From Silvania confinis (lineage in GTDB: Bacteria > Pseudomonadota > Gammaproteobacteria > Enterobacterales > Enterobacteriaceae), in the NCBI RefSeq assembly GCF_025564085.1, contig NZ_JAMGZJ010000076.1:248001-312000 (forward strand): 64,000 bases of DNA, written 5' to 3'. Below, one piece after another: positions 53,283 through 64,000 of the stretch. The notes beneath the pieces are model-generated. The model did not search any database. It saw nothing but the letters and a program-made list of their open reading frames with translations, and was not told the DNA's origin. Numbering within the stretch: the first letter of the stretch is position 1; each line of letters starts with the position of its first letter. The position numbers were made by a program, and so were the translations under genes.

Positions 53283-54752
53283 TTACATCATCACCACATC
53301 AAACTGCTCTGGATTGTAGAGCGGCTCAATTTGTACTTTTACCTGTTTGCCGACAAAAATTTCCACTTCTGCCAGCGCGTGTGACTCTTCCCCTTTCAGA
53401 GCTTCGGCCACTGAGGGAGAAGCATAGACCAGGAAACGGTCTGAGTCGTATGCATGATGAACGCGGACAATCTCACGCATAATTTCATAGCAGACCGTCT
53501 CCACACTCTTCACCGTGCCGCGGCCATGGCAGGTCGGGCACTCATTGCACAGCACATGCTCCACGCTTTCACGGGTACGCTTGCGGGTCATCTCCACCAG
53601 CCCCAGCTGCGAGAAGCCGTTAATGCTGGTTTTGACGCGGTCTTTACTCAGCGCCTGCTCCAGCGAGTGCAGCACGCGGCGGCGGTGGTCTTCATTACTC
53701 ATATCGATAAAGTCGATGATGATAATGCCACCCAGATTGCGCAGACGAAGCTGGCGGGCAATCGCCTGCGTCGCTTCGATGTTGGTGTTAAATATGGTGT
53801 CGTCGAGGTTGCGATGGCCGACAAATGCTCCGGTATTGATATCCACGGTGGTCATTGCTTCGGTCTGATCGATAATCAGGTAGCCGCCCGATTTAAGCTC
53901 AACCTTGCGTTCCAGCGCACGCTGGATTTCGTTTTCTACATCGTACAGATCGAAGATCGGCTGGCGTCCGCTGTAGTGCTCCAGCAGACCCGGCATCTCG
54001 GGAATGTATTCGGCCGTAAACTCCAGCAGCGCGTCATAGGTCAGGCGAGAGTCGACGCGAATGCGGTCGAGTTGGGCATCGGCAAAGTCGCGCAATACGC
54101 GCTGGGCCAGCGCCAGCTCACCGTACATCTGATAGCGGGTCTGGTTGCGTTTTTTACGCTCCATCACCTTGGTCCAGACGCGTTTCAGGTAGGCGGCATC
54201 CGAAGCCAGATCCTCTTCGCTGATCCCTTCTGCAGCGGTGCGGATAATGAATCCCCCCTGCTCGTCGCAGTAGGCACCGACCACTTTTTTCAGGCGATCA
54301 CGCTCGGTTTCGCTCTCAATTCGCTGCGACACGCCAACGTGAGAGGCACCCGGCATAAAGACCAGATAGCGGGAAGGTAAGGTGATGTCGGTGGTGAGAC
54401 GCGCGCCCTTGGTGCCGAGGGGATCTTTCACCACCTGCACCATCAGGTCCTGGCCCTGGCGCACCAGTTCGGAGATATCACGCACGGTAAACTGTTTTTG
54501 CTCTTCACCCGCCACGCATTCAGTATGCGGCATGATGTCAGAGGCATGCAGGAACGCGGCCTTATCAAGGCCAATATCTACAAATGCCGCCTGCATACCC
54601 GGCAGAACACGACTGACGCGACCTTTGTAGATATTGCCTACGATCCCGCGCCGCGCTTCGCGCTCGATATGAATTTCCTGAAGAATTCCGCCATCGATGT
54701 AGGCTACTCGCGTTTCGGATGGCGTTACGTTTACCAACAATTCAGCCGTCAT
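53283..54752 (-). CDS. rng: Ribonuclease G
   Basis: A 489-residue endoribonuclease of the RNase E/G family. It matures the 5' end of 16S rRNA and trims some mRNAs. An S1 RNA-binding domain (about 35-125) comes first, then the catalytic domain with DINTGAFVG and IIIIDFIDM, the Mg-binding aspartates, and the Zn-link pair CNECPTCHG. Start MTAELLVNVTPSE (54752) gives the K-12 length; six codons upstream are not conserved. Confidence 0.97.
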   Translation of the reverse strand: MTAELLVNVTPSETRVAYIDGGILQEIHIEREARRGIVGNIYKGRVSRVLPGMQAAFVDIGLDKAAFLHASDIMPHTECVAGEEQKQFTVRDISELVRQGQDLMVQVVKDPLGTKGARLTTDITLPSRYLVFMPGASHVGVSQRIESETERDRLKKVVGAYCDEQGGFIIRTAAEGISEEDLASDAAYLKRVWTKVMERKKRNQTRYQMYGELALAQRVLRDFADAQLDRIRVDSRLTYDALLEFTAEYIPEMPGLLEHYSGRQPIFDLYDVENEIQRALERKVELKSGGYLIIDQTEAMTTVDINTGAFVGHRNLDDTIFNTNIEATQAIARQLRLRNLGGIIIIDFIDMSNEDHRRRVLHSLEQALSKDRVKTSINGFSQLGLVEMTRKRTRESVEHVLCNECPTCHGRGTVKSVETVCYEIMREIVRVHHAYDSDRFLVYASPSVAEALKGEESHALAEVEIFVGKQVKVQIEPLYNPEQFDVVMM

Positions 54753-54762
54753 AATTATCCCT

Positions 54763-55335
54763 TCACTCACGTAGTGAGTTAAAATTGCTCAGCAACTCAT
54801 ACGTTTCCACCAGCGGTAAGCCGACTACGGCGTGATAGCTGCCAGCAATCTTCCTGACAAAACAGCCACCCAACCCTTGAATACCGTATGCACCTGCTTT
54901 ATCCATTGGTTCACCGCTGGCGATATAACCGGCGATATCCTCTTCTGTGAGTACTCTGAACGTGACATCAGTGACAACCAGACAGTCCAGCACGTGCTGA
55001 CTGTCCGCCAGCGCGACGGCGGTCATCACCTGGTGCGTATGCCCGGATAATTTACGCAGCATTTGCGCCGCATGTACGGCGTCATGCGGTTTCTCGAGGA
55101 CTTCACCGTTGAGGATCACGATGGTATCAGCGCCCAGCACCGGCAAGTCGCGCGGCGTTTGCGCCACGCCTGCCTGCGCCTTCTCCCGCGCAAGACGGGA
55201 AACATACTGTTGTGCGCTTTCGCCTGCGGCACGCTGTTCTTCAATGCCGGTTACGATACGTTCAAAAGACACCCCTAACTGGGTCAGGAGTTCCTGACGA
55301 CGCGGAGAGCCGGAAGCGAGATACAAAGACGTCAT
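54763..55335 (-). CDS. yhdE: Maf-family nucleoside triphosphate pyrophosphatase YhdE
   Basis: A 190-residue Maf protein that hydrolyses dTTP, UTP and modified pyrimidine nucleotides, a house-cleaning role. Family motifs are [11 protein letters not shown] near the N-terminus, [16 protein letters not shown] and the C-terminal [11 protein letters not shown]. It sits between mreD and rng, ten bases before rng, in the mre-rng operon order of enterics. Confidence 0.94.
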   Translation of the reverse strand: MTSLYLASGSPRRQELLTQLGVSFERIVTGIEEQRAAGESAQQYVSRLAREKAQAGVAQTPRDLPVLGADTIVILNGEVLEKPHDAVHAAQMLRKLSGHTHQVMTAVALADSQHVLDCLVVTDVTFRVLTEEDIAGYIASGEPMDKAGAYGIQGLGGCFVRKIAGSYHAVVGLPLVETYELLSNFNSLRE

Positions 55336-55344
55336 AGAAACCTT

Positions 55345-56846
<1,502 letters not shown>

Positions 56847-56874
56847 AGGCTATGCGTACTCTCGCGTCAGAGAG

Positions 56875-56898
56875 AAAGGGTAGCCTTCGCTACCCTTT
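56875..56898. other. Hairpin between mreB and mreC
   Basis: AAAGGGTAGC and GCTACCCTTT form a perfect 10-bp stem with a four-base loop, directly after the mreB stop on the minus strand. No T run follows in that direction. It may reduce readthrough so that MreB is made in excess over MreC and MreD. Confidence 0.7.
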
Positions 56899-56907
56899 CA
56901 CACCCGA

Positions 56908-58233
<1,326 letters not shown>

Positions 58234-60174
58234 TTAAACAGAGTATCTTTGCGAATATTTTTTCACATTAGTGTCAAGAGGCTGAGAGGCCGCGAAAAAA
58301 TCGCCTTGCCCCCCTGTAACTCCGCGTTCTGTCAACGTCTGCCATTCGGTTCTGGAACGCACGCCGGTGGCAAATACATGCGTCTGTGTCCCCTTGCACG
58401 CTTCCACCAGACTCTGTACCAGCAGCTGGTTTTCCGTGCGTTTTTCGATATTCCTGACCAGCGCGGGGTGCAGCTTCAGCAGTTCAACGTCCAGCGTCTT
58501 CATCCAACTGGTGCTGACCAGCGTCAGACCCGCCTGCGTAACCGCTACGCGCGCCCCCAATGCACTGATCAACCGGACAATGGGCTGTAACCGACTGATG
58601 TGTTGACAAACATCTGCCTCAGCAAGTTCAAAAATAATCCGTTTACGCTGCGATTTTTCACATTGCATCAGCAAATCCCGCAGCCAGCGCTGGAAACGCG
58701 GGCGGATCAGCGACTCCACCGTCACCTGTAACGCCAGCGTCTCTTCCGGCCAGAACGATAAGAATGGCATCATTCGTGAAATTTGCTGGCGATCGTACTC
58801 TTCAGATAACCCAAACTGCAGCACCATCGGTAAATACTCGGCCGATCCCACCTCTTCATTGCCGTCGAAAATACGGCACAGCAGCTCCCGATGATGGACC
58901 TGGCCGTTATTCTGTACCGCGGGCTTTTGGTAAATCCGCGGCCCGCCCCGGGTGAGCATCTGCTCAATCAAGGTACGCCAGCGCACGTTTCCACGCCCTT
59001 TTTCCGGCAAAGAATCATCGTAAACCGCCCAGCCGTTCGCCCCCTGCAGTACCGCATTGCGGGCAGCGGCTTCAGCATGTTCCATTACCTGCTCGGTTGC
59101 CTGTCCGCTGCGCCAGGCATAAATGCCGATATGCACCATGTCCTCGCGATCGAGCATTTTGCTCGGTGGCAGCGCGTCCACCGCTTTAAGCAGCAGGCTG
59201 GCGATGCTTTCCGACTCTTTCAGGGTGCGATGCGGCAACAGTACTGCGTAATCACTGCGGCGATAACGCGCCAGCAGCGCGCCGGGGTAACGCATAATAA
59301 AGGTGGAGAGCAAATTAATGAGCGTAAACAGATTCTCTTCCGCCACCGGGCGCCCCCAGTTGTCTTTCAGCAGATCGAAGTCTGGCAGGCGGACGATCAT
59401 GACGACGCCGTGCGAGCCGACTTTCTCCTGGTCGTCCAGCAAGGTCGCCAGTTGACTATCGAAGAACAGACGATTATTGAGGCCGGTTTTATTGTCCTGC
59501 GCGGCATAGGAGCGAATAAGCGTGTCCATCCGACTGCGCTGATCGCTGGCAAACTGGATATCAGAGAGTAATGCGTCCAGCGCGCTGCTGGTACGCGACG
59601 GCCATTCATAGACCGAACCGCGCACCTGCGCCCCGCGTTCGCCGTTGAGGATCCGCACCGAGCGTGTCTCCAGCAGCTCCTGCCCGGCGAGCTGACGGCG
59701 CAGCCAACGCACCGCGAAGAAAATCACCGCCACCACCAAGAATATCGCTATCGTCAGCGGCGCGGTGGTCATCAGTGAGCGGAAGTAGCTGGTCATCGGA
59801 TCCTGATAGACCACGTGGATGGTCATTCCGGGGTTTTTCAGCGACTCGACCGTCAGTTCGCGATTGTTGTACTGCGTTCCTGCGGGGCGATAGCTGTGCG
59901 GTGCCGCGTGGCTGAAAATGGTTTTATCGCCCTGCTTAATCTCAACCTGGGTAATGTCTACGGGTACCATCAGCTCATCCAACTGACGCGAGAGCGTAGA
60001 AAAAGGCGTACTGACCAGACGGGAATCAATGACCGATGCCACAGACTGCATGCGGTTGACGAGCTTGCCCTGGATCGCGTTATAAAAACTCAGCGAACAG
60101 CCGATCAGGGTGACAAAAATGGTCAATCCGGTAAGCAGAGTAATGAAAGCGGAGAACTTCGTCGATAATCGCAT
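58234..60174 (-). CDS. csrD: RNase E specificity factor CsrD
   Basis: A 646-residue membrane protein that directs RNase E decay of the sRNAs CsrB and CsrC; in E. coli this depends on EIIA-Glc. Two membrane helices (about 9-31 and 135-155) bracket a periplasmic domain. Then come a HAMP-like linker, a degenerate GGDEF domain (YRRSDYAVLLP in place of the active motif) and a degenerate EAL domain (RELLCRIFD). Start MRLSTKFSAFITL (60174) gives the exact K-12 length; 31 upstream codons are not conserved. Confidence 0.96.
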   Translation of the reverse strand: MRLSTKFSAFITLLTGLTIFVTLIGCSLSFYNAIQGKLVNRMQSVASVIDSRLVSTPFSTLSRQLDELMVPVDITQVEIKQGDKTIFSHAAPHSYRPAGTQYNNRELTVESLKNPGMTIHVVYQDPMTSYFRSLMTTAPLTIAIFLVVAVIFFAVRWLRRQLAGQELLETRSVRILNGERGAQVRGSVYEWPSRTSSALDALLSDIQFASDQRSRMDTLIRSYAAQDNKTGLNNRLFFDSQLATLLDDQEKVGSHGVVMIVRLPDFDLLKDNWGRPVAEENLFTLINLLSTFIMRYPGALLARYRRSDYAVLLPHRTLKESESIASLLLKAVDALPPSKMLDREDMVHIGIYAWRSGQATEQVMEHAEAAARNAVLQGANGWAVYDDSLPEKGRGNVRWRTLIEQMLTRGGPRIYQKPAVQNNGQVHHRELLCRIFDGNEEVGSAEYLPMVLQFGLSEEYDRQQISRMMPFLSFWPEETLALQVTVESLIRPRFQRWLRDLLMQCEKSQRKRIIFELAEADVCQHISRLQPIVRLISALGARVAVTQAGLTLVSTSWMKTLDVELLKLHPALVRNIEKRTENQLLVQSLVEACKGTQTHVFATGVRSRTEWQTLTERGVTGGQGDFFAASQPLDTNVKKYSQRYSV

Positions 60175-60357
60175 CCTTGAGATTACTCCGTGAGTAGATA
60201 GGGATAGCAAGTGAGCGCTAACTTGCATTATGCATCGGCATACTACCAAATCAGGTGTATCTGGCAATTTATTGCGTTAAATCGGCATTGGATGTCACTG
60301 AGCGAGTATAGTCATCAAAAAATATTTTCCAATCATCATGCTGAGTAAGGAATCCGT

Positions 60358-61332
60358 ATGCAGGCTTTGATCTTAGAACAACAGGAAGGCAAAACACTGG
60401 CATCAGTGCAATCTATCGAGGAGAGCCGCCTGCCTGAAGGTGCCGTGACGGTTGATATCGACTGGTCCAGCCTTAACTACAAAGATGCACTCGCCATTAC
60501 CGGTACCGGCAAAATTATCCGTAATTTCCCGATGGTGCCAGGTATCGACTTTGCCGGACGCGTGCATGCCAGCGAAGATCCGCGCTTCCATGTGGGCCAG
60601 CAAGTGCTGCTGACCGGCTGGGGCGTGGGCGAAAATCACTGGGGCGGGCTGGCGGCTCAGGCGCGCGTCAACGGTGATTGGCTGGTGCCGATGCCAAAAG
60701 GGATGGACGGGCGTAAAGCGATGATCGTCGGCACGGCCGGCTTTACCGCGATGCTGTGCGTGATGGCGCTGGAAGACGCCGGTGTGCGTCCAGAGTCGGG
60801 CGAAGTGGTGGTCACCGGCGCCAGCGGCGGCGTGGGCAGTACGGCGGTCGCGCTGCTGCACAAGCTGGGCTATAAGGTGGCGGCAGTCTCGGGGCGTGAA
60901 AGCACTCATGACTACCTGCGTCAGTTGGGTGCCAGCCGCATTCTGAGCCGCGATGAGTTTGCCGAAACCCGTCCGCTGGAAAAACAGATCTGGGCAGGTG
61001 CCGTTGATACTGTGGGTGACAAAGTGCTGGCAAAAGTGCTGGCGCAGATGAACTACGGCGGCTGCGTGGCAGCCTGTGGTCTGGCGGGTGGATTCGCCCT
61101 GCCAACGACCGTAATGCCGTTTATCCTGCGTAATGTCCGTCTGCAGGGAGTCGATTCCGTGATGACGCCTGCCGCGCGCCGCGCGCAGGCCTGGGAACGT
61201 CTGGTACAGGATCTGCCGCAATCCTTCTACGCGCAGAGTGCCACGCAGATTAGCCTTGAGCAGGCGCCGGAATTCGCCGCGAAGATCGTCAATAATCAGA
61301 TCCAGGGTCGTACGCTGGTGAAGATTGCCTAA
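60358..61332 (+). CDS. acuI: Acrylyl-CoA reductase AcuI (YhdH)
   Basis: A 324-residue NADPH-dependent quinone-oxidoreductase-type MDR enzyme without zinc ligands. K-12 YhdH/AcuI reduces acrylyl-CoA to propionyl-CoA and protects against acrylate. The NADPH loop is GASGGVGSTAVAL. In K-12 it stands directly before accB; here msrPQ and aroQ lie between them. Confidence 0.95.
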   Translation: MQALILEQQEGKTLASVQSIEESRLPEGAVTVDIDWSSLNYKDALAITGTGKIIRNFPMVPGIDFAGRVHASEDPRFHVGQQVLLTGWGVGENHWGGLAAQARVNGDWLVPMPKGMDGRKAMIVGTAGFTAMLCVMALEDAGVRPESGEVVVTGASGGVGSTAVALLHKLGYKVAAVSGRESTHDYLRQLGASRILSRDEFAETRPLEKQIWAGAVDTVGDKVLAKVLAQMNYGGCVAACGLAGGFALPTTVMPFILRNVRLQGVDSVMTPAARRAQAWERLVQDLPQSFYAQSATQISLEQAPEFAAKIVNNQIQGRTLVKIA

Positions 61333-61370
61333 TCTTCAAATTTTCGTGACATATTCGCGTTAACCCTTCT

Positions 61371-61404
61371 CCTCCGTCATGCTTAGAAAAATGCATGACG
61401 GAGG
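61371..61404 (+). promoter_or_regulatory. Hairpin that covers the msrP ribosome binding site
   Basis: CCTCCGTCATGC (61371-61382) and GCATGACGGAGG (61393-61404) form a perfect 12-bp stem with a 10-base loop. The last five bases of the stem, GGAGG, are the only good ribosome binding site for the msrP ATG at 61410. If transcription starts upstream of 61371, translation would be masked. The same sequence could be a DNA operator instead. Confidence 0.7.
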
Positions 61405-61409
61405 ATGCC

Positions 61410-62411
61410 ATGAAATTAAAACCCCTGACGGAAGCCGATGTCACCGCGGAATCTGTTTTTATGCTTAAGCGTCGCCAGATCCTGAAGATGCTGGGCATTA
61501 GCGCCGGTGCTCTGACCCTTTCCCCCCTCGCCCACGCCGATCTGCTGGACTGGTTTAAGGGTAACGATCGCCCGAAAGCGCCACCGGGCAAACCGCTCAC
61601 CTTTACCCAGCCTGCCCAGTGGCAGAGTCCGCTGCCTAAAACCCCGGAAGATAAAGTCACGGGCTACAACAACTTCTATGAATTTGGGCTGGATAAAGCC
61701 GACCCTGCCGCCAACGCCGGGAGCCTGAAAATCGATCCCTGGACGCTTAAAATTGAAGGCGAGGTGGCCAAACCGCTGACCCTCGATTATCACGATTTAA
61801 CCACCCGCTTCCCGCTTGAGGAGCGCATCTACCGTATGCGCTGCGTAGAGGCCTGGTCGATGGTGGTGCCGTGGGTGGGTTTTCCGCTGCATAAATTACT
61901 GGCGATGGTGCAACCCACCAGCAATGCAAAATATGTCTCTTTCCAGACCCTTTACGCACCAGAAGAAATGCCCGGTCAGCAGGACCGCTTTATCGGCGGC
62001 GGCCTGGAATACCCGTATGTGGAAGGGCTGCGCCTTGACGAGGCCATGCATCCGCTGACCCTGCTAACCGTCGGCGTGTATGGCAAAGCGTTGCCGCCGC
62101 AAAACGGTGCGCCGATCCGCCTGACGGTGCCGTGGAAATATGGCTTTAAGGGGATTAAATCGATTGTCAGTATCAAGCTGACCCGCGAACGCCCGCCCAC
62201 TACCTGGAATCTTGCGGCGCCGAACGAGTATGGTTTTTACGCCAACGTAAACCCACACGTCGATCATCCGCGTTGGTCGCAGGCCAGCGAGCGTTTTATT
62301 GGCTCGGGCGGTGCGCTGGACGTCAAACGTCAGCCCACGCTGCTGTTCAATGGCTATGCCGACCAGGTGGCGTCACTGTATCGCGGCCTCGACTTACGGG
62401 AGTTTTTCTAA
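61410..62411 (+). CDS. msrP: Periplasmic methionine sulfoxide reductase catalytic subunit MsrP (YedY)
   Basis: A 333-residue molybdopterin enzyme that repairs oxidised methionine in periplasmic proteins. A twin-arginine signal is visible ([16 protein letters not shown], ending LAHA). The Mo ligand cysteine lies in [14 protein letters not shown]. Start [12 protein letters not shown] (61410) follows GGAGG; an ATG five codons earlier (61395) lies within the hairpin arm. It is followed directly by msrQ. In K-12 the pair is yedYZ, elsewhere in the genome and under HprSR. Confidence 0.95.
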   Translation: MKLKPLTEADVTAESVFMLKRRQILKMLGISAGALTLSPLAHADLLDWFKGNDRPKAPPGKPLTFTQPAQWQSPLPKTPEDKVTGYNNFYEFGLDKADPAANAGSLKIDPWTLKIEGEVAKPLTLDYHDLTTRFPLEERIYRMRCVEAWSMVVPWVGFPLHKLLAMVQPTSNAKYVSFQTLYAPEEMPGQQDRFIGGGLEYPYVEGLRLDEAMHPLTLLTVGVYGKALPPQNGAPIRLTVPWKYGFKGIKSIVSIKLTRERPPTTWNLAAPNEYGFYANVNPHVDHPRWSQASERFIGSGGALDVKRQPTLLFNGYADQVASLYRGLDLREFF

Positions 62412-63011
62412 GTGCGGATTACAGCAAAACAGATTATCTGGCTGAAGGTTGCCCTGCATCTGGCAGGGCTGCTTCCCATTATATGGTTGTTCTGGGCTGC
62501 CAGCCACGGCGGATTCAGCGCCGATCCGGCAAAAGATATCCAGCATTTTACCGGCAGGACGGCGCTGAAATTTTTACTGGCGACCCTGCTTATCTCCCCG
62601 CTGGCACGCTACGGCAAACAACCCCTGCTGATCCGTACCCGGCGCCTGCTGGGCTTGTGGTGCTTCGCCTGGGCGAGCCTGCATCTCACCAGCTATGCAC
62701 TGCTGGAGCTGGGCATCAACAATCTGGGACTGCTGGGCCGGGAGCTGGTTACTCGCCCGTACCTGACGCTGGGGATTATCAGCTGGATAATCTTACTGGC
62801 GCTCACTCTCACCTCTACCCAGTATGCTCAGCGAAAACTGGGGCGACGCTGGCAACTTCTGCATAATTTCATCTATCTTGTCGCGATCCTGACGCCCATT
62901 CACTACCTTTGGTCAGTGAAAATCCTGTCACCGCAGCCGATCATCTACGCGCTACTGGCGCTGATGTTGCTGGCATGGCGTTATAAGAAGTTTCGTCAGT
63001 GGTGGCGATAG
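62412..63011 (+). CDS. msrQ: Heme-binding membrane subunit MsrQ (YedZ)
   Basis: A 199-residue inner-membrane b-type heme protein that passes quinone-pool electrons to MsrP. About six membrane helices; conserved histidines lie in [28 protein letters not shown]. The start is GTG at 62412, immediately after the msrP stop with no spacer, so translation is likely coupled. It is a little shorter than the K-12 protein. Confidence 0.94.
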   Translation: MRITAKQIIWLKVALHLAGLLPIIWLFWAASHGGFSADPAKDIQHFTGRTALKFLLATLLISPLARYGKQPLLIRTRRLLGLWCFAWASLHLTSYALLELGINNLGLLGRELVTRPYLTLGIISWIILLALTLTSTQYAQRKLGRRWQLLHNFIYLVAILTPIHYLWSVKILSPQPIIYALLALMLLAWRYKKFRQWWR

Positions 63012-63244
63012 TGCGCGAAAGTGTGCGGATTCCCGCAGATCGTTTATCCTTCGTTAGGCTTTTTCCCAATGCGGTTGATAATCTTCCCTGATAAGACCAG
63101 TATTTAGCTGCCAAATGCTACGAAATCGTTATAATGTGCGACTTTGCTTTCCCCGACGGGTTTTTGATACCCTGAGAGGGTGACAATCGCGTATCGAAGG
63201 TATATTTTGTTTTTTACCGGAGAATCGCAGGAGATAGCGTCACA
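63012..63244 (+). promoter_or_regulatory. aroQ-accB upstream region
   Basis: 233 bases between msrQ and aroQ that should hold the promoter of aroQ-accB. TTGATA near 63165 and AT-rich sequence at 63195-63220 are candidates. I see no confident single promoter and no gene. Confidence 0.4.
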
Positions 63245-63697
63245 ATGGCTGACAAGTTTCACATCTTAGTTTTAAACGGACCGAACCTGAATATGCTCGG
63301 CACCCGTGAACCCGAGAAGTACGGCACCCTGTCGTTAACCGACATTGTTAACCGTCTCGCTACCGAAGCGGCGGCGCTCAATGTGGAACTTGACCATTTT
63401 CAGTCGAATGCGGAGTACGCCATCATCGACCGAATTCATCAGGCTAAAGACACAACTGACTATATCCTGATTAATCCGGCCGCGTTTACGCATACCAGCG
63501 TGGCTATCCGCGACGCGCTGCTGGCGGTGAGCATCCCGTTTATCGAGATCCACCTCAGCAACGTGCATGCGCGGGAGCCGTTCCGCCACCATTCCTATCT
63601 GTCGGATATCGCCACTGGCGTGATCTGCGGGTTGGGGGCTGACGGCTATTCATTCGCTTTACAGACAGCGGTAAAACGCCTGTCACAATCACACTAA
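63245..63697 (+). CDS. aroQ: Type II 3-dehydroquinate dehydratase AroQ
   Basis: A 150-residue dodecameric type II dehydroquinase of the shikimate pathway. The active-site tyrosine is in [10 protein letters not shown], the general acid histidine in [17 protein letters not shown], and NGPNLNMLG starts the fold. K-12 lacks this enzyme and relies on the unrelated type I AroD, so this genome may have both or only this one. It stands 23 bases before accB, the common gammaproteobacterial order. Confidence 0.95.
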   Translation: MADKFHILVLNGPNLNMLGTREPEKYGTLSLTDIVNRLATEAAALNVELDHFQSNAEYAIIDRIHQAKDTTDYILINPAAFTHTSVAIRDALLAVSIPFIEIHLSNVHAREPFRHHSYLSDIATGVICGLGADGYSFALQTAVKRLSQSH

Positions 63698-63720
63698 ACA
63701 AAGAGTACGGAACCCACTCA

Positions 63721-64000
63721 TGGATATTCGTAAGATTAAAAAACTGATCGAGCTGGTTGAAGAATCAGGCATCTCCGAACTGGAAATTTCTGAAGGCGAA
63801 GAGTCTGTACGCATCAGCCGTGCCGCGCCAAACGTCGGCTACCCGATGATGCAACAAGCTTACGCTGCACCAATGATGCAGCAGCCAGCTCTGTCTAACG
63901 CTGTCGCTCCGGCAGCCGCTCCAGCAATGGAAGCGCCAGCAGCAGCAGAAATCAGTGGCCACATCGTACGTTCCCCAATGGTTGGTACTTTCTACCGCAC
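63721..64000 (+). CDS. accB: Biotin carboxyl carrier protein AccB, N-terminal part
   Basis: The first 93 codons; the window ends inside the gene. AccB carries biotin for acetyl-CoA carboxylase, the first step of fatty acid synthesis. Visible are [20 protein letters not shown], the alanine/proline-rich linker (about 40-75) and the start of the biotinyl domain ([16 protein letters not shown]). The biotinylated lysine lies beyond the window. In K-12 accC follows. Confidence 0.98.

Noticed and set aside
58234..60174. csrD as an active diguanylate cyclase or phosphodiesterase
   Set aside because: The GGDEF and EAL signatures are both degenerate, as in the K-12 protein, which has no known c-di-GMP activity.

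Overview
The window is a stretch of enterobacterial chromosome. Nearly every gene has a full-length counterpart in Escherichia coli K-12, and most of it follows the K-12 order of the rpoN-to-accB region. The aroQ gene beside accB, msrPQ at this site, the single-chain dihydroxyacetone kinase and the absence of the nan operon point to Enterobacter, Lelliottia, Leclercia or a related genus rather than Escherichia. I could not run a search to fix the genus. I see no tRNA, rRNA, insertion sequence, integrase or CRISPR array.

Layout. 1-3888: the rpoN-hpf-ptsN-rapZ-npr operon (nitrogen PTS and sigma-54), then mtgA and elbB on the minus strand. 4002-6451: the sRNA ArcZ and the anoxia sensor kinase arcB. 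6585-18900: a block of lptG, lptF, pepA, holC, valS, yjgM, ahr, a dihydroxyacetone kinase gene and yjgR. In K-12 these genes lie far away, near argI-leuX; here they sit between arcB and yhcC, and their internal order is circularly permuted. 18877-26394: yhcC and the glutamate synthase genes gltB and gltD. 26434-31539: a minus-strand chaperone/usher fimbrial operon with DUF1120 subunits at both ends, the last broken by a frameshift at a run of eight G. 31858-35558: sspA-sspB, rplM-rpsI and zapE. 35749-40718: zapG, degQ, degS, mdh and argR.

41098-47870: two tandem yhcN-type genes, yhcO, an aldehyde dehydrogenase and the aaeXAB efflux operon with its regulator aaeR. 47908-57951: tldD, yhdP, rng, a maf-type gene and mreBCD. 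58234-64000: csrD, acuI, msrP-msrQ, aroQ and the 5' end of accB.

Themes are cell envelope and shape (lptFG, mtgA, mreBCD, yhdP, zapE, zapG), protein quality control (degQ, degS, sspB, pepA), nitrogen and carbon control (rpoN, ptsN, npr, gltBD, mdh, argR) and RNA-level control (rapZ, arcZ, rng, csrD). The observations most worth following are the permuted block and its junctions, the poly-G frameshift, a small leader ORF abutting gltB, and a perfect 12-bp hairpin that buries the msrP ribosome binding site.
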